Source: Ecdyonurus torrentis
Taxonomy: Eukaryota > Arthropoda > Insecta > Ephemeroptera > Heptageniidae
Direction of reading: 5' to 3'
Length of the DNA: 64,000 nt
Assembly: GCA_949318235.1 (NCBI GenBank)
Contig: OX439127.1
Location: 36,938,656-37,002,655 of the forward strand
How positions within the stretch are numbered: position 1 is the first letter of the stretch; every line of letters starts with the position of its first letter. Of the stretch, positions 54,378 through 64,000 are shown piece by piece. Both the position numbers and the translations under genes were made by a program. The notes under the pieces are model-generated. The model was not told where the DNA came from, ran no database searches, and worked only from the letters and a program-made list of their open reading frames with translations.

Positions 54378-56528
54378 GTTACTGATTTTTTGTATTAAGC
54401 TTGCATTAATAATCATTCATAAAACCAGTTTTGTTCAATTTTCAAAAACATGCAAACTTTAACTGAAATTTGTGTATTACTAATTAATAAAATTAATTAA
54501 TAAATTATAAAATTAAATGTGGTGTATATTATGATGGGATATGTTGTGTAATCGCATTGGATAGTTGTGAAATAAATAATAATAAATGCAGTGCCTAAAA
54601 ATGGAAATATGTCACTTGGAGCTTCAAAATTTGGAACTTACCACCTCACTCTGATATGCCTAAAATATATTTTATATAATGCTAGACATTTTGTTTATAA
54701 CATAATATATTTGTGGGTCTCCAGAACAGCAAAGTACACAAGCTTGCTGCATCAAAGTGTTAACTTTTAGTTATATAACAGTATATATTATAGGATAAAC
54801 TTGAATTGGAGCAACCCGTACATTATCACTTGTTTTGTTGACTAATAAATTCATCGTCACTGACAAGGACTTAATAAAAATTGTAACCCTTGCTGATTTA
54901 ATATGTAAGAAAATGACAAACTAAAAAGTTGTGTACCTAACATTAATAGATTAAGCTAAATTAAATATTTACAACTGTATCACTAAGTAAGTAAATGCAA
55001 TAATGTGCATAACAAAAAGTGACAGAAAAAGTAAAGGTGTACATTTTACACATTTTCAATGTGCTCAAATACTGTTATTATTATTTTTTAACTAACAAAG
55101 TTTTGCTTAATTATCCTTTGTTCAGAATTGATAAGCTCTTTCTTAATACTATCCTTCTTTAACTTACTTGTTGGAGAACTAAAAGGAAAATTTGTGTGAA
55201 TAGCAGAGAGTCAATAGTAATCTAAAATAGGCTTATCAGCTGTATGAACACTAAATGTATAGCATGGATTGAGGAAGACATGTTATTTGCTTTCTGGTCC
55301 CTACTTACTGTCTTGTATGGGAACGAACTGTTGCTTCTGTGGAAAACTTCTCCCTCGAAGAAAGAATGATAAAGAAATGCAACTATAACATTATATTCAA
55401 TCAAATTCCTAAATAATTTAGTGTAATATCATTTTATATCTTTAAAATATTGCTCCTGGTGCTTCGTTACAATCCAATTTGCCACACATGTATAAAATGG
55501 TATAATATGTAATGTAAGAATGTGCTTATTGTTCATACTATATTGCTTTTTCCACGCACAATTTTCAGCATTCAAGTATTCAAGAAACATTTTCTAGAAA
55601 CAAATTTTCCAGACAATCTCATAGCTCTTAAATATATATTTATCATATTTCCACTATCATTCATTTTTCCCCCTCTGATCATAACCTGAACTGAAAGAAA
55701 TGGGAATCGCTGTTTTATGCATACAACTCTTGTATGTTTGTGTTAACCCTAATTAAACAGTGCGATAAAGCATTATGCTTTTAAATAGTTTGAACAAGGC
55801 TGCTTGTAAGAATCATAGAAATTGATGGATTTTATATAATTGTGTACAAGCAAAGTGTTATATGTTTTTCTCATTTGAAGTATATTTAGCTTTTAAAGTC
55901 CAAGCATTTATCTATTATGTTACATTTAATATTCAAATATTTAAATGCTTTTCTTTGTTGTTATCAAAGTTTGGTAACTGGGCAAAACATCCTATGTGGC
56001 TGTGTATGTAATTTCAATACAAGATGTTGCTGCTTTTTGGTCAAATTAAATTTTTGACATTTTAATTTTTTGAATTAAAATATGTATTTTGTATGTAAAT
56101 GATAGATATATTCTAATCATTTTACCAGAAGTCAGAGAAATAATATTACATAGTTAGAGTGCTTTTAAGTGAGAAATACTCACAATCTTTTCCATGATAT
56201 TGCATATGATATTATCATAATCCTTTACTAACTATATGCATCACACAGACTGCATAACTTAGAATAAGTGGTGCACATAATTATTTTACACTCGAACCTT
56301 TTCTTGCAACTGCGTATTATTATTTTTTTTTAGTATAATATGTATGTAGCTGTAAATATAAATTTTAATACTCTGATATTTTATGTGTCATCGTAACTAC
56401 AAAAAAAAAAAAAAAAAAAAAAAATGACAGTGTAGTTGAAAAAAATAATAATAATAACAATTACATTTGCATAACAAATTAGGAAAACAAACATTATGAT
56501 TAATATGTTTAAAAAAGTTGATTGCAGA

Positions 56529-57745
56529 AAATAAGTAGGCAGAGATTAGATCTTGTTGAATTGAAAATTAATTCAATGCAAAGATTCTCCACTTTATATT
56601 GTAAATTGGGACTTAGGACCAAATATTCTAGCATAGACAAGTGCTAGCTAAAGAAGACGTTAATGGGGAAACTGTCAATAAAATGCCTGGTATCTCATCT
56701 CATATTCTCACACCATATTATAAACCAGTATCCGACTTACTCATGGTCTTATACCAGTTTTATCCTATACCTAGGACTCATCAGTAAGTCTGGCAGAGAG
56801 CTCTGTACAGACAGAGATGGCCCACATCATATCTGCTAACTGACTGAGATGGACAAGCAAGTGGCAGCACGGTTTTATATGCCATGCCCTCCCATCTGCA
56901 TGTCCTGATTGGTTAAAACAACCAAGCATGCAGACTGGCTTGCTATTTAAAACCTCTTCTCCACACAATGTAATAATGCAAAGTCAATTTTTTTTTGTTT
57001 TAACTTCAAGATTCTTTCATTTATACTGTATTGTATTTGCCCCTGCACATGCCTACTTCAATAAGTTCATACTAAATTAAACTATACCAATAAGTGTATA
57101 AAAATGCCAATGTTAAGTGGCTCATATTCTGTCTCTCTAATTCCTACCTTACTTTTCCTACCCATGTATCAATAAAAGGATGTAACTAGCATGATACAGT
57201 GCAGCCGGAAGGCATACTCTAGCAGGTGAGAGAGGACACATGTCTAGCTGGCTGCCTTTCTCACTTTTCTATTCAACTATTTCAACTTTATATTATAGTA
57301 TGTGGATGAGAGGTTCTAAATAGCAAGCCAGCAGTTGTTTCAATCAATCAGAGCATGTAGCTGGGACGGCATTGCATATAACAGTTCAATGCCACTTGCT
57401 TTCTCAACCTAGTCAGCAGATGTAGTGTGAGCCATCTCTAGCTGTACAGAGCTCTGTGCCAAGCCTGACTGATGACTGATGAGTACTAGGTTTTGGGTGA
57501 AACTGGTCTAAGGCCATGAATGAGTCTGGTGCTATTTTATAATGCAGTGCCTTTGATGTGGTGTGAGAATGTGAGATTTTAGGTATATCATATTTTATTG
57601 ACACAGTATCCCCACCCTTTAAAATCTATATTTTATCTAGCACTTGTCTATGCTAGAACATTTGATTCCAAGTCCCAATTTACTATATAAATTAGAGAAT
57701 CTTCGCATTTTATTAACTTTCAATTTAACTAAACTTTACCTACTA
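56529..57745. mobile_element. ~1.2 kb foldback element
   Basis: The left arm (AGTAGGCAGAGATTAGATCT ... ACCTAGGACTCATCAGTAAG ... GCAAGTGGCAGCACGG) is the inverse of the right arm (GCCACTTGC ... GATGAGTACTAGGTTTTGGG ... AACTTTACCTACTA). The centre is near 57130. It is less well preserved than the other two foldbacks. A lone arm exists at 34520-34960. Confidence 0.78.
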
Positions 57746-58375
57746 TTTTCTATTATTATTACTTTTTTAAACATTTTACATAACAATTACAGGTGCATTA
57801 AAAATGCAGGCCTATGATATTTTAATTGTAAATTAATTGTTGTTTGGAATGCATGATTTTTCTCTTTTCAATAATAAAAGGAATTAACATAGTAGTAATT
57901 ATGGCAAGTTCTAAAAATGTTAAGAAAATGGGGTTCCAACTGCATTTGTATTTATTTAGTTAAAAAGGACTCCTTTTTGTTATAAATGTTAACACACACT
58001 AGATATAAAATCACAAATAAACAAATGGCTTTAACATAATAATTGATAAATTGATTGTAATTGTGATAAATTTTTATGACTATTCTACCTTGCAATCTCA
58101 AGAAAAATCCACAAAATTTGAGTGAATTTGCACTATACATTTTTAACTTGGGAGGAAGGAGGGAGGTGTCACTGTTGCAACAGACACCATCACTCCAATA
58201 TGATGCCATCATCTATATACTTGAACATTTATTAATTTTATTTCAATGTAAGCATCAATCTTTGTTTTTCTGTAAATTATATTAATAATATAGCAACGTA
58301 AACTTTTGTCTTCACGTAAATTGAAATTAGTAATAAAAAGAGGTGCATGAATATTATTAGTAATAGTGTATCGTC

Positions 58376-59059
58376 AGTTGGATATGAAAACCTCGGATTA
58401 GACATTTGAGTGTTTTCGATGTTTGAATCGTTATAATACAAAAATAAAAAGTCACCAAAAAATTGACATTATTTTTGCGTGCGGTTTATATATCTGACAA
58501 TATATTTTATAAATTTCTTATTTTATCGCAAATAGTTCGCTCACAATTCATCAATTAGTAAACTAAAACACCCTGTTTTCAAACTTTGTTCAAAAAAGTG
58601 AAATTAAAATTATTTTTCCCATGCAACAGTAAGCAATAAAAATTTCAAATTAATATCATAGAGTCAAGAAATGTTGCTTATTCCTAATGTACAGTTTGTT
58701 TTTTTTTTTTTTTTTTTTTTTTTGCAAGCAACTTCTTTGCTAAAATTTGCAAAATTTGCATTCTAGTAATGCTTTGAAGCTCAAAATTATTTTAGGGGTG
58801 GAATTTTAAATCTCTTAAATGTTCTTTTGCTAATAATTTCCATGATATTTATTATTTCCATGATATTAAATGAATTTTTAAAAATTTGATGTACTGCTGG
58901 TTGCGGTCATCAGGCATTTTATGAACTGCTTTCTGCGTAAATACAGGGGTTATAAGTTAATTTGAAAATAATTTTGTGTATTGCAAAGAAATCTTTCAAG
59001 AAAACAAAATTGCACCCCTAAAATAATTTCGAGCTTCAAAACATTAATGGAATGCAAGA

Positions 59060-59104
<45 letters not shown>

Positions 59105-59466
59105 AAGTTTGGGCAGAGGGGTTGCTTACAAAATAATTTCAACATTACATTAAGAATAAGTAACATTGCTTGAATCTATGATATCAATTTGACATTTTTA
59201 TTACTTATTGTTGCATGTGAAAAATCATTTTATTTTTATTTTTTTGAACAGAGTGTGAAATCAGGGTGTTTAAGTTTATTAATTGATGAATTGTGAGCGA
59301 ACTGTTTGAAATAAAAATATGAAATTAATAAAATATATTGTCTGATATATAGGCCACACGACAAAAATAATTTCAATTTTTTGTGACTTTATTTTTTTGT
59401 ATTATGATGGTTCCAAGTTTGAAAACACTCAAATGCCTAATCTGAGGTTTTCATATTCGATTGATG
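58376..59466. mobile_element. ~1.1 kb foldback element
   Basis: The left arm opens TCAGTTGGATATGAAAACCT, then CACTCAAATG-type inverse motifs. The right arm closes AGGTTTTCATATTCGATTGA. Inner pairs include GTTCGCTCACAATTCATCAA and its inverse, and TTTGAAGCTCAAAATTATTT and its inverse. Poly-T tracts sit asymmetrically in each arm. The centre is near 58920. Confidence 0.88.
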
Positions 59467-59872
59467 GTATGGTGTGTGCTTCTTTTGAAACAATTGGAAA
59501 CTTTACAACAGTAGTACTTTTATGGAGAAAAGTGAAAGTATAAGTTGGAAGTCTTTTTGTAACAAACTTGATCAGACATATGCATGATAGCAGCAACAGG
59601 TCTGTCATTGTCTTTGTGTTATGGTAAATTGTTGTAAAGATAGAGGTAAATAGTGGTTGAATGTCTTGAATATTAAATATAAAAACCACTATTTATTAGT
59701 AAAGCCTTATATTTATATAGAGCAGTCATGCTCATTTGCACAATCATTTGTCTCCCTTTTTCTTGAATCCTCACATCATATTATGTCGTAACCAACAAAT
59801 AGATACAGTGTGTAATGTTGTACTTCAAGACGTGGCAATCAGTTCATCAAAAATATTGACAATAAGAATATC

Positions 59873-59876
<4 letters not shown>

Positions 59877-59941
<65 letters not shown>
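59877..59941. repeat. (TA)n microsatellite
   Basis: TA array followed by a TATATAGGCCTATTAA block and poly-T. Confidence 0.95.
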
Positions 59942-59944
<3 letters not shown>

Positions 59945-60457
59945 ACCTATATATAGGCCTATTAATACTTTTTTTTTTTTTTTTTTTTTTTTAAATCTGC
60001 AATTCGATGGTATAAAGTGGAATCTCTCAGGAACTTGCCCTCTTTGAATCAAAATGCAGAATTTGTAGCTTTAATTATAGGGTTAGTGTGCATCCAAGTC
60101 AGGCTATATGTAGTGACACACAGCAGTTTTTGTATAACTTTGTATTATATCTTAATCTAATAAGACTGAGTTTAGTACCTAAATTTAAAATATATTTATT
60201 AATTTATTATCGAGTTATTGTGTGGAAATATTTCAAATCATTATTTGTGGAATAATTACTTCAATGCACTTCATGACTTAAAAGGATACACAAAAGGAGG
60301 TGCTGCTTTCAAAAGTAATAAGTCCAAAACCAGGTTCCATTAAGTGCTCGTTTGTCAGCATCTGCAACCCTTGTGATTGAATTCTTGTGCTTGTAAAATA
60401 GTTACTGTTGTTATTTATATTTGCTAGAATATTGAAACTACAATGAAAATAGCCTTA

Positions 60458-60620
60458 TAATGACTAACAAGAAGCCAATGAAATAATCTGCAGGTGTTGT
60501 GAGCACAGAGCTGGCAATCTAGTGCTCACTTGCATTTAGTTTTGAGACCCTTACTTTGAAAAGTGGCATCTCTTTTCATGTAATCACCATAAATATGTGA
60601 CAAGTGTACTATACATGGCA
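60458..60620. repeat. Single arm of the 7212 palindrome family
   Basis: ATCTGCAGGTGTTGTGAGCA, GAGCTGGCAATCTAGTGCTC and TCTTTTCATGTA match the right arm of 7212-7580. No opposing arm is nearby. Confidence 0.65.
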
Positions 60621-61145
60621 AAATACTCCAAGTAGACTGCCTTGAAGAAAGAAAATAAAATATAATGATTTTTCTGTTCCCATACTAAAACTCTAATTGT
60701 ATTGTGCTTTAAAGGTTGATAATAAAATTTGCTTTTTTTTATTATTATTATTTAAATTAAATACTATGTTTTTATGAGAATTATATTTTGAATTTGACTT
60801 CAAAATTGTAAAACTAAGACAATTATAGTTTAATTGTAAAGAGGTCACATAATTACATTAGCGTGTATATATATATATATATATATAATATATTTACGTG
60901 TGTATTGTGTATACACAAGTTATTATGCTAAAATTGTTTTACTGTAGATTTCTAGACAGATACACGATTCAACATTTTGTATACCCTATAATATAAATAT
61001 ACAAAAATTAAATTATATTATCATAATGCTGACTGACCAAATAAATAAAACACACAAATAAATTTAAACACATTTTATTTTTTATTTTTATCTTATATCC
61101 CATGTTTCTTGCCCTTTTACCATATAGGCATAACATGATATTTAT

Positions 61146-61362
61146 ATATATCGATCATCACAGATAGTATACGGCCACGAGGATTTTTAACTTTACAATT
61201 AAAAGTTTAAAACTTTACACATTTACTGTCTGATATGTGCACATTACGATGGTGTTGGTCTTAGTTTTTTTTTCAAATTTGTACTGTGGTGATATTACGA
61301 TGTAAATTTGAACAATACAAAAATACTGGTGGCCGTTTACTATCCGTGATAGTCGATATATT
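61146..61362. mobile_element. Palindromic MITE, TATATCGATCATCACAGATA ends
   Basis: The left TATATCGATCATCACAGATA and GTATACGGCCACGAGGAT pair with the right ATACTGGTGGCCGTTTACTA and TCCGTGATAGTCGATATA. This is the fifth element with the TATATCGA terminus. Confidence 0.83.
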
Positions 61363-63407
61363 ATTTAATACATCAAAATTACTATGAATACCTCCATTTT
61401 GCTATCTAGTAATATCATTTTAAACTACACACATTAATACAAGGGAATGATTCAAATTAACTTTGTACACCATTTACAGTGCAATTTACATAAAATTGTG
61501 CATTTAGATTTTTATATACATGCATAAGGCTATTTACTCATATTGACTTATAATTGTGGCTACAGTACATATTTCTTTATTGTTTAATTTTATCCTCAAA
61601 AAAATAATAATAATAAAAATAAATCAAGGAAAAAAATAAATAAATATGATTCTAAGATAGTTTCATAAAAACAAAAGTTATAATAATGCAAAGAATTAGT
61701 CAAAAGTAGGTATATTTTAATAATGATGCATCTTAACACTAACCTTACAGTGCCAATTAAAGAAAAATTTATAGGACAACTATCTCTAACAAGAAGGTTC
61801 TTAAATTTTGCAAGGGCACTGATGATGCATACTTAAAAAAATAAATGAAATTAAATGGTTTATTGTTAACAATTGCACAAAACCACAGAGCTTTGTAATA
61901 TATGTTTGGAATATGAGGTGTATTTAATGTAAGACAAATTATCCATTAGTATAATAAAAATTCAACACACATTAAAATCTATGTACTGTAGGATAAATTT
62001 CTATCAAGAATTGTTCACATGGTGCAATATTTTCATTATGCAATACATTTGACTTTGATGATATAAAAATTCAATTGTTTTTCGAAAGCAATTTCATACA
62101 ATTTTTATTGCACAATCAAAATATTACACCATGTGTGTATCCTTACAATATACAATTACTATTTACTATTAATAAATGCATGTAAAACTGCATTCAAATT
62201 ATCTATGCAAAACTATACTAGCATTGCTTTGTAAGTAGAGAAAATTACTAAGCAGTTTTATTTACTATACCAATTTATAAGCACTAAGAACACCAATCTT
62301 CAGCGAGTATAATGTATACTATATTTAATTTAAAATTTTCCCATATAAGCAAATTTGAATTAAAGAACACTGAAAGAGCAGACAAAACTGTCAATATATA
62401 ACAAAAAAAGGACGCAAAAGCTTTTTTCCTCATTATGAATTTTATTGTATAATGACATTTTTTTTTTAATGAAAGGAAAAATCAATCGACTTTGTGATAA
62501 ATTACAAATAAAACATTTTTTTTCCTATCAAATCTTTTTGTAATAGCAATATATATTTGAGTGTGCGTGTGTATACACAAACACACATATTAAATAGTGT
62601 TTTTTAACACATGGTTTTTGTTAGATGTATATTAAATTAATAAAAAAATTGCCTAGTTATGCTCTTTAAATTCAAATTTATCTTCATAATGTGAACTATT
62701 AGGTATTTATATTATTTTTTTTAGATATAATGAAAGCCTTTAAATTGTGCAATGGCTTACATAAAAATAACTTAATAAATACCAATAACATTGATACTAA
62801 ACACCAACATTATCATTATATTAATCATATTGGGTACGGATTTTAAGTTGACAACGGCTTGAAAAACCACACAAAATCAGTACGAAAATATAAACAAGCT
62901 TTTTCAATATCAGCAATATTAATGAAGGAAAAATCGACTTTGTGATAACTAATAATAAAGATTTCATAGAACACACATACATTTGAAAAATTGGGGAAAA
63001 GTTGATAATTAGTTACCTTGGGAGAGAGATATTAACTTCTAACCCACACCAAACTTAACCCCATAAAACAGGTTTTATTTTGGCCTGGAATAGGAATTAA
63101 TTTCTCTCGCACAAGGCTTCCCTGCCAGCTAATGCTCCAAAATTTCTAATCTATCCTAGTTTTCAATCAAATCTTTATTATTAGTCAGTTGTTCTAATAT
63201 TACTGACATTTATAAGCAAACAAAAAATAATATTTATGAATATAATTCTCTTAAAGTGATACTACAGTATAGTTGAATACTGAATTTCATATGTATAAGT
63301 ACACTGAAATTAATGAAGCTGGAAGCTCAAAGTGGATTTTTTTTCTTTCTTTTTTGTTTAATAACATATTGTTTGTAAAATTTTGAAGAAAAAAAAATGC
63401 ATCTAGA

Positions 63408-63566
63408 TACCGGTAGTGAATGCCAGCCGGATATACAAACCGCAGACGAAAGACCTTACGACATAAGACCCTGCCTTTTCGCCACTTTGTGCACAGGTAA
63501 AGCGTGGCTGCGAGCTGCCCGATAGTCTTTTATTCTAGGGTCTTTTGTCTGTAAACAACCGGTAGT
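63408..63566. mobile_element. Palindromic MITE with TACCGGT ends
   Basis: The left TACCGGTAGTGAATGCCAGC and CAGACGAAAGACCTTACG pair with the right TAGGGTCTTTTGTCTGTAAA and CAACCGGTA. The interior is GC-rich relative to its flanks. Confidence 0.7.
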
Positions 63567-63569
63567 ATG

Positions 63570-63573
<4 letters not shown>

Positions 63574-63610
<37 letters not shown>
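63574..63610. repeat. (TA)n microsatellite
   Basis: TA array directly to the right of the TACCGGT-ended element. Confidence 0.92.
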
Positions 63611-63617
<7 letters not shown>

Positions 63618-64000
63618 CCCTATATAATAATTATATAACATTAACATTTAATGCTTTAAAAATTTAAAGCTTTTGGGCGATGACTTAAGCGTTATTTATT
63701 GATCATGTAAAAATATTAAAGGGAAAAAAATCGTTCATGTGTCCTACTACTTAACATTGATTTAAAAAATGTACAATTGGTGTGTGAATTAAGATTAATT
63801 TTTTTTATTATTATTATTATTTTTTTTATTTATTTTTTTTTTTTTTTTTTTTTTTTCTTATAACATTTAGACAATAACCCCAAGGCCACTTTTACCTTCG
63901 AATAACCAATATAAATATAAATGAGATTCCTTCACCTATTTGTTCTGACTCTTATTAAATTTTCTATGCTACACATCAAAATCAATATATCTATTATTGC

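Larger units (their letters stand above)
52591..64000. other. Gene-free right flank
   Basis: I find no exon with homology or sustained coding character on either strand. The heparanase 3' UTR probably ends soon after 53051. Beyond that are one small MITE, two large foldbacks, microsatellites and two MITEs. About 61050-63400 is unusually free of repeats and rich in AATAAA-like motifs on both strands. It could be an untranslated region of a gene lying to the right, but nothing proves this. Confidence 0.5.

Noticed and set aside
61050..63400. Possible 3' UTR of a minus-strand gene entering from the right
   Set aside because: It is suggested only by repeat-poor AT-rich sequence and AATAAA-like motifs. 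There is no coding exon in the window.

Overview
This is an AT-rich animal nuclear genome window with spliced genes, GT-AG introns, very many microsatellites and a dense load of non-autonomous transposons. The protein set and the intron-rich layout fit an invertebrate. An arthropod such as a crustacean or chelicerate is my best guess, but that is weak inference and no species is claimed. I reconstructed five host genes by joining exons whose reading phases all agree across their introns.

Layout. About 873-11640 (+) is the 3' part of PIKfyve, with 13 exons encoding the cysteine-rich region, a variable linker and the complete lipid-kinase domain. 16520-18972 (-) is mitochondrial ribosomal protein L24 (two exons), convergent with PIKfyve. 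19356-29217 (+) is a short TTC12-like TPR protein (four exons). It is divergent from MRPL24 across a ~380 bp shared promoter, and its last intron carries a 5'-truncated LINE that was itself split by a DNA transposon. 32730-39591 (+) is SANBR/KIAA1841 (11 exons). 42889-52590 (+) is a GH79 heparanase (9 exons) with both catalytic glutamates. 52591-64000 has no gene I can support. It holds two ~1 kb foldback elements, smaller inverted-repeat elements and AT-rich unique sequence.

The genes are housekeeping or metabolic and do not form a pathway together: endosomal phosphoinositide kinase, mitoribosome subunit, TPR co-chaperone-like factor, BTB/SANT regulator and heparan-sulfate endoglycosidase. 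The unusual content is the mobile DNA. Five otherwise different palindromic elements share the terminus TATATCGA. A tRNA-derived SINE carries the same 3' tail as the resident LINE. hAT-like miniature elements are nested inside other miniature elements with 8-bp target duplications. One family with AGCAAGGGCCTT-type ends recurs about eight times. Three different foldbacks of roughly 0.9-1.2 kb are present.

All calls come from reading the sequence. Family names rest on remembered hallmark motifs, not on a database search.
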